Positions 57,357-64,000 of a stretch of 64,000 nt of DNA are shown here, one piece after another; within the stretch, counting starts at the first letter, position 1, and the number at the start of each line of letters is the position of its first letter. A program made the translations under genes and the position numbers. The DNA comes from Pseudomonas protegens (GTDB lineage Bacteria > Pseudomonadota > Gammaproteobacteria > Pseudomonadales > Pseudomonadaceae): NCBI RefSeq assembly GCF_003732485.1, contig NZ_MOAK01000087.1, positions 151,912 to 215,911 on the forward strand, in the 5' to 3' direction. The notes beneath the pieces were generated by a model that was not told the origin of the DNA, searched no databases, and saw only the letters and a program-made list of their open reading frames with translations.

Positions 57357-58721
57357 ATGTCCCTGCGACCCGAATACCTGCATTCCCTGCTTGAAGAAGA
57401 CCCCGACCAGGGCGTCTACCGCTGCAAGCGGGAGATGTTCACCGACCCCCGGCTGTTCGACCTGGAGATGCAGCACATCTTCGAAGGCAACTGGCTGTAC
57501 CTGGCCCACGAAAGCCAGATCCCCAATCCCAACGACTACTACAGCACCACCATGGGCCGGCAGCCGGTGTTCATCGCGCGCAACAAGAACGGCGAGCTCA
57601 ATGCCTTCATCAACGCCTGCAGCCATCGCGGCGCCATGCTCTGCCGGCACAAGACCGGCAACAAGGCCTCCTTCACCTGCCCGTTCCACGGCTGGACCTT
57701 CAACAACACCGGCAAGCTGCTCAAGGTCAAGGACGCGGCCGCCGCGGGCTACCCGGCCAGCTTCAACTGCGAAGGCTCCCACGACCTGACCCGCGTCGCG
57801 CGCTTCGAGTCCTACCGTGGCTTTCTGTTCGGCAGCCTCAACCCCGACGTGTTGCCCCTGGTGGAACACCTGGGGGAGTCGGCGAAGATCATCGACATGA
57901 TCGTCGACCAGTCCGCCGACGGCCTGGAAGTACTGCGCGGTTCCTCCAGCTACATCTACGAAGGCAACTGGAAGCTCACCGCCGAGAACGGCGCCGACGG
58001 CTACCACGTCAGCTCGGTGCACTGGAACTACGCGGCCACCCAGAACCAGCGCAAGCAGCGCGAGGCCGGGGAAGACATCCGCACCATGAGCGCCGGCACC
58101 TGGGCCAAGCAGGGCGGCGGTTTCTACTCCTTTGACAAGGGCCACATGCTGCTCTGGACCCGCTGGTCCAACCCCGAAGACCGCCCGCTCTACGAGCGCC
58201 GCGACGAACTGGCCCAGGACTTTGGCCAGGCCCGCGCCGATTGGATGATCGAGAACTCGCGCAACCTGTGCCTGTACCCCAACGTCTACCTGATGGACCA
58301 GTTCAGCTCGCAGATCCGCATTGCCCGGCCGATCTCCGTGGACCGCACCGAAATCACCATCTACTGCATCGCCCCCAAGGGCGAGAGCGACGAAGCCCGG
58401 GCCCGGCGCATCCGCCAGTACGAAGACTTCTTCAACGTCAGCGGCATGGCCACCCCGGACGACCTGGAGGAATTCCGCTCCTGCCAGCTCGGCTACCAGG
58501 GCAGCACCACGGCCTGGAACGACATGTCCCGCGGCGCCGAGCATTGGGTCCAGGGGGCGGACGACGCAGCGAAAGAAATCGACCTGCAACCGATCCTCAG
58601 CGGGGTGCGCACCGAGGACGAAGGCCTGTTCGTGATGCAGCACAAGTACTGGCAGCAAACCATGCTCGCGGCCCTGGAGCTTGAAGCCTCTCGCCGGATC
58701 GACGTGGAGGCCGTGCAATGA
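57357..58721 (+). CDS. benA: Benzoate 1,2-dioxygenase, large (alpha) subunit
   Basis: A 454-residue Rieske oxygenase subunit that adds O2 to benzoate. Rieske ligands are CSHRG (Cys88, His90) and CPFHGW (Cys108, His111); the mononuclear iron site is [15 protein letters not shown] (His217, His222). The start is the ATG at 57357 ([11 protein letters not shown]), 8 nt from GGAGG. An ATG five codons earlier overlaps that ribosome site. benB overlaps by ATGA. Confidence 0.97.
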   Translation: MSLRPEYLHSLLEEDPDQGVYRCKREMFTDPRLFDLEMQHIFEGNWLYLAHESQIPNPNDYYSTTMGRQPVFIARNKNGELNAFINACSHRGAMLCRHKTGNKASFTCPFHGWTFNNTGKLLKVKDAAAAGYPASFNCEGSHDLTRVARFESYRGFLFGSLNPDVLPLVEHLGESAKIIDMIVDQSADGLEVLRGSSSYIYEGNWKLTAENGADGYHVSSVHWNYAATQNQRKQREAGEDIRTMSAGTWAKQGGGFYSFDKGHMLLWTRWSNPEDRPLYERRDELAQDFGQARADWMIENSRNLCLYPNVYLMDQFSSQIRIARPISVDRTEITIYCIAPKGESDEARARRIRQYEDFFNVSGMATPDDLEEFRSCQLGYQGSTTAWNDMSRGAEHWVQGADDAAKEIDLQPILSGVRTEDEGLFVMQHKYWQQTMLAALELEASRRIDVEAVQ

Positions 58722-59206
58722 CCATTTCCTACGACGCCGTGCGCGATTTCCTGTACCGCGAAGCCCGCTACCTGGACGACAAGGAGTGGGACAGCTGGCT
58801 GGAACTCTACGCCCCGGACGCCACCTTCTGGATGCCCTCCTGGGATGACAGCGACCAGTTGACCGAAGACCCGCAGCGGGAAATCTCGCTGATCTGGTAC
58901 GGCAACCGCAGCGGCCTGGAAGACCGGGTGTTCCGCATCAAGACCGAGCGCTCCAGCGCCAGCATTCCCGACACCCGCACCTCCCACAACCTGAGCAATA
59001 TCGAGCTGCTGGAGCAGGGCGACGGCCAGTGCAAGCTGCGCTTCAACTGGCACACCCTGAGCTTTCGCTACAAGACCGTGGACAGCTACTTCGGTTGCAG
59101 CTTCTACACCCTCGACCTGCGCGGCGAAAACCCGCTGATCCTGGCCAAGAAAGTCATCCTGAAGAACGACTACGTTCGCCAGGTCGTCGATATCTACCAC
59201 CTCTGA
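58718..59206 (+). CDS. benB: Benzoate 1,2-dioxygenase, small (beta) subunit
   Basis: A 162-residue structural subunit of the alpha3beta3 oxygenase with the cone-shaped NTF2-like fold. Family stretches: [20 protein letters not shown] and [20 protein letters not shown]. It overlaps benA by four bases and is followed 10 bp later by benC. Confidence 0.96.
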   Translation: MTISYDAVRDFLYREARYLDDKEWDSWLELYAPDATFWMPSWDDSDQLTEDPQREISLIWYGNRSGLEDRVFRIKTERSSASIPDTRTSHNLSNIELLEQGDGQCKLRFNWHTLSFRYKTVDSYFGCSFYTLDLRGENPLILAKKVILKNDYVRQVVDIYHL

Positions 59207-59216
59207 GGCGACCGCC

Positions 59217-60230
59217 ATGAGCCATCAAATCGCACTCAATTTCGAAGACGGCGTCACCCGTTTCGTCAACGCCAACCCGGGCGAAACCGTGGCCGACGCC
59301 GCCTACCGCCAGGGCATCAATATTCCCCTGGACTGCCGCGACGGCGCCTGTGGCACCTGCAAGTGCCTGGCCGAAGCCGGGCGCTACGAGCTGGGGGAGG
59401 ACTACATCGAAGACGCCCTGAGCGCCGACGAGGCCGAGCAGGGCTTTGTCCTCACCTGCCAGATGCGCGCCTTGAGCGACTGCGTGGTGCGGGTGCCGGC
59501 CTCGTCCCAGGTCTGCCGGGCCGGGCAGGCCACCTTCCAGGCCAGCATCAGCGCGGTGCGCCAGCTGTCCGACAGCACCATCGCCCTGTCGATCAAGGGC
59601 GAGGCCCTGAACCAGCTGGCGTTCCTGCCGGGGCAGTACGTCAACCTCGGCGTGCCTGGCAGCGAGCAGACCCGCGCCTATTCCTTCAGCTCCCTGCAGC
59701 GCGATGGCGAAGTCAGTTTCCTGATCCGCAATGTGCCCGGCGGCCTGATGAGCAGCTTCCTCAGCAGTCTCGCCAAAGCCGGCGACAGCATGACCCTGGC
59801 CGGGCCCCTGGGCAGCTTCTACCTGCGGGACATCCGCCGGCCCTTGCTGTTGCTGGCCGGTGGCACCGGGCTGGCGCCGTTCACCGCCATGCTGGAGAAG
59901 ATTGCCGAGCAGGGCAGCGAGCACCCGTTGCATTTGATCTATGGCGTGACCAACGACTTCGACCTGGTGGAACTGGAGCGCCTGGAAGACTTTGCCGCGC
60001 GCATCCCGCAGTTCAGCTTCAGCGCCTGCGTGGCCAACCCCGAAAGCCAGTACCCGCGCAAGGGTTACGTGACCCAGCATATCGAACCGGCGCACCTCAA
60101 CCAGGGCGATGTGGACGTCTACCTGTGCGGGCCGCCGCCAATGGTGGAGGCGGTGAGCCAGTTCATCCGCGAACAGGGCATCGCCCCGGCGAACTTCTAC
60201 TACGAGAAGTTCGCCGCCAGCGCCGCCTGA
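59217..60230 (+). CDS. benC: Benzoate 1,2-dioxygenase electron-transfer component
   Basis: A 337-residue reductase with an N-terminal plant-type [2Fe-2S] ferredoxin (Cys40, Cys45, Cys48 in CRDGACGTC and Cys81), an FAD domain (TRAYSFSS) and an NAD domain (LLAGGTGLAPFTAM, YLCGPPPMVEA). It passes electrons from NADH to BenAB. A REP pair lies between it and benD. Confidence 0.97.
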   Translation: MSHQIALNFEDGVTRFVNANPGETVADAAYRQGINIPLDCRDGACGTCKCLAEAGRYELGEDYIEDALSADEAEQGFVLTCQMRALSDCVVRVPASSQVCRAGQATFQASISAVRQLSDSTIALSIKGEALNQLAFLPGQYVNLGVPGSEQTRAYSFSSLQRDGEVSFLIRNVPGGLMSSFLSSLAKAGDSMTLAGPLGSFYLRDIRRPLLLLAGGTGLAPFTAMLEKIAEQGSEHPLHLIYGVTNDFDLVELERLEDFAARIPQFSFSACVANPESQYPRKGYVTQHIEPAHLNQGDVDVYLCGPPPMVEAVSQFIREQGIAPANFYYEKFAASAA

Positions 60231-60245
60231 AGAGCGCCTCGCCGC

Positions 60246-60328
60246 TGTAGGAGCTGGCTTGCCAGCGAAGGCGTCCATCAGGGTGCTGCAAGGCTCGCGG
60301 GCCCTTTCGCCGGCAAGCCGGCTCCTAC
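60246..60328. repeat. REP pair (BIME-like) between benC and benD
   Basis: Inverse REP cores at 60246-60270 (plus) and 60306-60328 (minus). They occupy most of the 142-bp gap within the ben operon and could make a stem that lowers or uncouples benD expression or stabilises the benABC message. Confidence 0.88.
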
Positions 60329-60372
60329 GTCGGGTGATGTGCTCTCCATCTTTTTGTACTCACGAGGTTTCC

Positions 60373-61146
60373 ATGAACCGTTTCCACAACCAAGTCGCCC
60401 TGGTCACCGGTGCCGCCCAGGGCATCGGCCGTCGCGTTGCCGAACGCCTGGCCGAAGAGGGCGCCCGCGTGGTGCTGGTGGATCGCTCCGAACTGGTCTT
60501 CGAACTGGCCACTGCACTCAGCCCCCGCTACCCGGTGCTGGCCCTGACCGCCGACCTGGAGCAGTACAGCGAATGCAGCCGGATCATGGCGGCGGCCATC
60601 GCCCACTTCGGCCGCCTCGACATCCTCATCAACAACGTCGGCGGCACCATCTGGGCCAAGCCCTTCGAACACTACGAGCCCGCGCAGATCGAAGCCGAAG
60701 TCCGTCGCTCATTGTTCCCCACCCTGTGGTGCTGCCACGCCGCCTTGCCGCAGATGCTGGAGCAGGGCCGCGGCGCCATCGTCAACGTCTCGTCCATCGC
60801 CACCCGCAGCCTCAACCGCGTGCCCTACGGCGCGGCCAAGGGCGGCATCAATGCACTCACTGCGTGCCTGGCCTTCGAAACCGCCGGCCGCGGCGTGCGG
60901 GTCAACGCCACCGCTCCCGGCGGCACCGAGGCACCGCCGCGGCGCATTCCGCGCAACAGCGCCGAGCCCAGTACCGAAGAGCAGGCCTGGTACCAGCAGA
61001 TCGTCGACCAGACCCTGGATAGCAGCCTGATGCACCGCTACGGCAGCGTTGACGAGCAGGCGGCGGCGATCCTGTTCCTGGCCTCCGACGAAGCCTCCTA
61101 TATCACCGGCACGGTGCTGCCGGTGGGCGGCGGCGATCAGGGCTGA
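60373..61146 (+). CDS. benD: Benzoate cis-diol dehydrogenase
   Basis: A 257-residue SDR enzyme of the BenD/XylL group that oxidises and decarboxylates 1,6-dihydroxycyclohexadiene carboxylate to catechol, with NAD. Cofactor motif VTGAAQGIGRRVAER, NNVGG, and the catalytic YxxxK in VPYGAAKGG are clear. The start is the ATG at 60373 (MNRFHNQVAL); the longer frame runs through the REP pair. It ends the ben operon; no benzoate transporter or porin gene follows. Confidence 0.95.
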   Translation: MNRFHNQVALVTGAAQGIGRRVAERLAEEGARVVLVDRSELVFELATALSPRYPVLALTADLEQYSECSRIMAAAIAHFGRLDILINNVGGTIWAKPFEHYEPAQIEAEVRRSLFPTLWCCHAALPQMLEQGRGAIVNVSSIATRSLNRVPYGAAKGGINALTACLAFETAGRGVRVNATAPGGTEAPPRRIPRNSAEPSTEEQAWYQQIVDQTLDSSLMHRYGSVDEQAAAILFLASDEASYITGTVLPVGGGDQG

Positions 61147-61221
61147 ACGAGGGGCGAACTGGACGCCCTTACCTGTGGCTGGCCACGGCGGTGCTTATGC
61201 AACTGGCCAGCCCGAGGGCCT

Positions 61222-61764
61222 CTATGGCTGCGGTGGAATGGGGTAGGGCAAGTTGATCGGCGGTGCATCCTGCAGTTGCCGCGAAGACTGCGCCATCAGA
61301 TAACCGATGATCTGCGCCGAGCTCAGCTCGATATGCAACATATCTTGATCGCCAAACCACTCGTTGGGCCAGAAGATCAGGTCCGAGGCATTGACCTCGG
61401 GGAAGTTGGTTTCCAGCAGGTTCAGGGCGTAGTCCGTATCAGATTCCGTGCCCTCGCACTGGCAGATGAAATCCGCCACGGCGCAGGCCTCGGCGAAGCT
61501 CAGGTCGTCAACGTAGCGCTCCTGATGAAAGGCCGTGCGCAGAAAGTTCGCCGCGCTGGTATGGCTGTGCATATCGCGAAATTCGTGGAACTCGAAAGGC
61601 CGGCCGGCGTGGCTGTTCCACTGCTGGATCAGTGCATTGATCTCGGGGCTTTCCCGTTCCTGGTTGTCCCAGATCCGGTCGAGGATCTGCTTCAGCAAGC
61701 CCTTCATCAGCGCACGTATTTTCGGCGTGGCGGGTGTTGGTTTCAGCCGTTCCGGCATGGCCAT
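61222..61764 (-). CDS. Hypothetical protein
   Basis: A 180-residue soluble protein I do not recognise. I chose the ATG at 61764 (MAMPERLKPTPATP), because GGGAGA lies 6 bases before it; ATGs seven codons earlier or two later are possible. It is acidic and mostly helical, with a His-rich segment (FHEFRDMHSHTSAANFL), two close cysteines (FICQCEGTES) and a proline-rich tail (INLPYPIPPQP). It is flanked by REP elements upstream and convergent with benD. No link to the ben genes can be shown. Confidence 0.7.
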   Translation of the reverse strand: MAMPERLKPTPATPKIRALMKGLLKQILDRIWDNQERESPEINALIQQWNSHAGRPFEFHEFRDMHSHTSAANFLRTAFHQERYVDDLSFAEACAVADFICQCEGTESDTDYALNLLETNFPEVNASDLIFWPNEWFGDQDMLHIELSSAQIIGYLMAQSSRQLQDAPPINLPYPIPPQP

Positions 61765-61791
61765 GGGTGTCTCCCTGATTGTCATTTCGTT

Positions 61792-61892
61792 TGTAGGAGT
61801 CGGCTGCCGACGAAGGCGATCTTACGGACGCTTTCACCGGCAAGCCGGCTCCTACGGGGGCGTGCTTGTGTAGAAGCTGGCTTGCCAGCGAA
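61792..61892. repeat. Cluster of three REP elements
   Basis: Cores at 61792-61815 (plus, a variant with CGGCTGCCGACGAAG), 61832-61855 (minus) and 61869-61892 (plus, TGTAGAAGCTGGCTTGCCAG then CGAA). They fill most of the gap between the hypothetical gene and the sensor kinase gene. Confidence 0.85.
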
Positions 61893-61954
61893 TACGCCCG
61901 CAAGGCCGCCCCCATTCCCGAGCGGCGCACAGGATAGGCCCTTCGCGCCGCCGA

Positions 61955-63337
61955 CTAAAGCGCCGGCCTCAGCAACAACAATGCACACAGCCCGCCCTCA
62001 GGCCGATTGCGCAACTCCAGGCGACCGCCGATCTTGCTGACGATCATCTGCACGATTGCCAGCCCCAGCCCGGCGCCATTGGCGTTGCCCTGGCTGTAGA
62101 AGCGCTCCAGCAAACGCTCGCGCTGCTGCTCGTCGATACCCGGCCCCGCATCTTCCACACACAGGTGCATCGCGCCGTCCGCCTGGGGCCGCAGGCCGAC
62201 CCGTACCTCGCTGCCCGCTGGGGCAAAGTTCAGGGCATTGGTCACCAGGTTCTGCAGGGCGATGGCCAGGGCCACCGGGTCGGTAGCGATCAGGCAGCCT
62301 TCGTCGCCTTCCAGCACCAGTTCGACGTCTTTCTCCAGGGCCAGGGGCGTCAGTTCCGCCAGCTCTTCGCGCACCAGGGCGCTGAGGTCGATGCGGCTCA
62401 GGCGCGGGCTGTTCAGCTGCGGTTCGATGCGGGCCATGGTCAGCAACTGGCTGCCGATGCGGGTGGCCCGGTCGACGCCGCTTACTAGAAAATCCAGGGC
62501 CTCCCGGCGCTGCTCCGGGCTGCTGGCACTCTGGGCGTTCTGCGCATGAATCCGCAGGATCGCCAGGGGCGTGCGCAGTTCATGGGCGGCGTCGGCGATA
62601 AAGCGCCGCTCGCGCTCCAGCAGGCTGTCGATCTGGGCCAACAACTGGTTGAGGGCGGTCTGCATTGGCTCCAGGTCCTGGGGCAGGGGCTTGAGCCCGA
62701 GCGGCTGCAAGGTGTCGCTGCTGCGTCCGCGAATGGCCCGGGCCATGGCCCGCAGCGGCGCCAGGCCCCAGCCGATGGTCAGCCAGATCAGCAACGCCAG
62801 CAGCGGCACGCCGATCAGGGTCGGCCACAGGGTATGGCGCACGATGCGCTGGATCAGGTCCTGGCGGATGTCATCGCGCTCGCCAACCCAGATCAGCAAG
62901 CCCTGCTGTGGGTCGGCCAGCAGGAAGGCGCACCAGTCCTTGCCGTTTTCCAGGATGTCGTGGGCCCCCAGGGTGGTGGGCGGCGCCTCCAGCAGCGGGG
63001 CCTCGGCGGAGCGCATCAGCAACTGGCCATCGTCGCGCCAGACCTGGAAGGTCAGGCGGGTTTCATAAGGGTGGGCCGCGCCTGCCACGCCGACCCGGCT
63101 CATGGCCTGGTCGAAGGCCTGGTGCAGGCGCTCCCAGTCCGCCGCGTCCGGCTTTTGAGCCGGGTCGCGCTGGCGCAGCACCCCTTGCAGCAGGCGCGCG
63201 CTCTGGGCCAGCTGGGCGTCGTAGACCTCTTCGATTTCGTGGTGGCTGTCGCGCAGCACCAGCCAGCTGATCAGCAGGTCCCCCAGCAGCACCAGCACCA
63301 GGACCGGCAGCAGAATCCGCGTGCGCACCGAGTTCAT
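61955..63337 (-). CDS. Two-component sensor histidine kinase
   Basis: A 460-residue membrane kinase. Two membrane spans (about 8-28 and 168-190) enclose a periplasmic sensor of about 140 residues; a HAMP-like linker follows, then the H-box with His252 (FIADAAHELRTPLAIL) and the ATPase domain with N-box NLVTNALNFAP and G-boxes VEDAGPGID and NGAGLGLAIV. It resembles the QseC/TctE group. Its start overlaps the regulator stop by ATGA, so they form one system. The signal is unknown. Confidence 0.93.
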   Translation of the reverse strand: MNSVRTRILLPVLVLVLLGDLLISWLVLRDSHHEIEEVYDAQLAQSARLLQGVLRQRDPAQKPDAADWERLHQAFDQAMSRVGVAGAAHPYETRLTFQVWRDDGQLLMRSAEAPLLEAPPTTLGAHDILENGKDWCAFLLADPQQGLLIWVGERDDIRQDLIQRIVRHTLWPTLIGVPLLALLIWLTIGWGLAPLRAMARAIRGRSSDTLQPLGLKPLPQDLEPMQTALNQLLAQIDSLLERERRFIADAAHELRTPLAILRIHAQNAQSASSPEQRREALDFLVSGVDRATRIGSQLLTMARIEPQLNSPRLSRIDLSALVREELAELTPLALEKDVELVLEGDEGCLIATDPVALAIALQNLVTNALNFAPAGSEVRVGLRPQADGAMHLCVEDAGPGIDEQQRERLLERFYSQGNANGAGLGLAIVQMIVSKIGGRLELRNRPEGGLCALLLLRPAL

Positions 63338-63996
63338 GGCTTGAGCGCCAGCACGTAACCGACGCCGCGCACGGTGCGGATCAGCTCGCTGCAGAGCTTC
63401 TTGCGCAGGTTATGGATCAGCACTTCCAGGGTGTTGCTCTCGACCCGGTCCTGCCAGCCGTACAGCGCCCGGGACAGGCGCTCGCGGGTCACCACCTTGC
63501 CCGGGCGCACCATCAGCTGGTGCAGCAGCTGGTATTCCATGGGCGTGAGCACCACTTCGTTGTCTTGGTACTGCACCTGCTGGTTGGCCGGGTCGAGGCG
63601 GATGCCGGCGTGTTCCAGCAGCGGCTGGGCACGACCCTGGCTGCGGCGCAGCAGGGCGCGGACCCGGGCCTTGAATTCCTCGACATCGAAGGGCTTGACC
63701 AGGTAGTCGTCGGCCCCGGCATCCAGCCCGGCGATGCGTTCGGCGGTGCCGTCGCGGGCGGTGAGGATCAGCACCGGCAGGTCCTGCTGGGCGGCACGCA
63801 ATTGCTGCAGCAGTTCGAGGCCGTCGAGCCGCGGCAGGCCCAGGTCCAGCAGCAACAGGTCGAAGCTTTCGGTGCGCAGGGCGTGCAGGGCGCTGGCACC
63901 GTCCTGCAGCCAGTCCAGGGTGTAGCCTTCGGCGCTCAGGGCCACGCGGATGCCCTGGCCGAGGGCACGATCATCTTCGACAAGCAGCAGGCGCAT
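63334..63996 (-). CDS. Two-component response regulator, OmpR family
   Basis: A 220-residue regulator with a receiver domain (phospho-acceptor Asp51, acidic pair EDD at residues 7-9, Lys in DDYLVKPFD) and a winged-helix DNA-binding domain (MEYQLLHQLMVRPGKVVTRE, ending LIRTVRGVGYVLALKP). Like QseB/PmrA types. The gene is complete: its ATG is 4 bp from the window edge, so its promoter is not visible. Partner of the kinase downstream. Confidence 0.94.
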   Translation of the reverse strand: MRLLLVEDDRALGQGIRVALSAEGYTLDWLQDGASALHALRTESFDLLLLDLGLPRLDGLELLQQLRAAQQDLPVLILTARDGTAERIAGLDAGADDYLVKPFDVEEFKARVRALLRRSQGRAQPLLEHAGIRLDPANQQVQYQDNEVVLTPMEYQLLHQLMVRPGKVVTRERLSRALYGWQDRVESNTLEVLIHNLRKKLCSELIRTVRGVGYVLALKP

Positions 63997-64000
63997 GGGC

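Noticed and set aside
60259-60372. Upstream extension of benD
   Set aside because: The extra codons translate a REP repeat; the conserved SDR start is at 60373.

Overview
The window is about 64 kb of GC-rich chromosome from a Pseudomonas, most likely of the P. fluorescens group (P. protegens/P. chlororaphis-like). That placement is an inference. It rests on the fused nuoCD gene, the short isocitrate lyase, the typical Pseudomonas REP repeats (GTAGGAGC-GGCTTGCC-GCGAA type), and a nuo-aceA-purB-idh/icd-clpSA-infA-ftsK-serS-cysG gene order that I recall as conserved across the genus. I see no prophage, insertion sequence, CRISPR array, tRNA or rRNA gene.

Layout. (1) 1-4.3 kb: the 3' part of an ABC import operon of the glycerol/sugar type (ATPase end, two permeases, a DUF2160 membrane protein, a periplasmic binding protein), closed by a terminator. 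(2) 4.5-19.5 kb, minus strand: the complete nuoA-N operon for respiratory complex I, with nuoC and nuoD fused. An AT-rich 0.6-kb upstream region carries a candidate promoter, a Fur-box-like site and a perfect palindrome. (3) 20-30.6 kb, minus strand: aceA (isocitrate lyase), an orphan secretin-N protein, a GNAT acetyltransferase, roxA (uL16 arginine hydroxylase), purB, hflD, mnmA, nudJ and the monomeric isocitrate dehydrogenase idh. The unrelated dimeric icd lies divergently on the plus strand. (4) 32.5-38.5 kb: cspD, clpS-clpA, infA, bpt, aat and trxB. ClpS, ClpA, Bpt and Aat together form nearly the whole N-degron pathway. (5) 38.8-46.4 kb, plus strand: ftsK, lolA, rarA, crcB, serS and cysG. 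(6) 46.4-52.5 kb: glutathionyl-hydroquinone reductase, the tusDCBE-ybiB sulfur-relay operon, an SDR enzyme, and DUF1275, DUF6388-like and RDD proteins. (7) 52.6-61.1 kb: a contiguous benzoate/catechol degradation cluster, catR< catBCA benR benABCD. (8) 61.2-64 kb: a hypothetical protein and a complete two-component system at the window edge.

How the genes work together. BenABC dioxygenates benzoate, and BenD oxidises the cis-diol to catechol. CatA cleaves catechol to cis,cis-muconate, and CatB and CatC convert this to 3-oxoadipate enol-lactone. Acetyl-CoA from such substrates enters the TCA/glyoxylate node set by AceA, Icd and Idh, and NADH is reoxidised by complex I. The control regions can be read directly. 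CatR has a perfect ATAC-N7-GTAT operator. The benA promoter has two TGCA-N6-GGNTA boxes 21 bp apart, placed as I recall them in the TOL-plasmid Pm promoter. AANAANAA motifs of the Hfq/Crc type sit at the starts of benR, benA and the binding-protein gene.

I did not find an obviously new multi-gene system. The most interesting leads are the Pm-like ben promoter with its Hfq/Crc sites, the operator-like sites upstream of nuo, the orphan secretin-N protein beside aceA, the DUF2160 subunit, the N-degron gene cluster, and a 22-codon candidate leader peptide upstream of ftsK.
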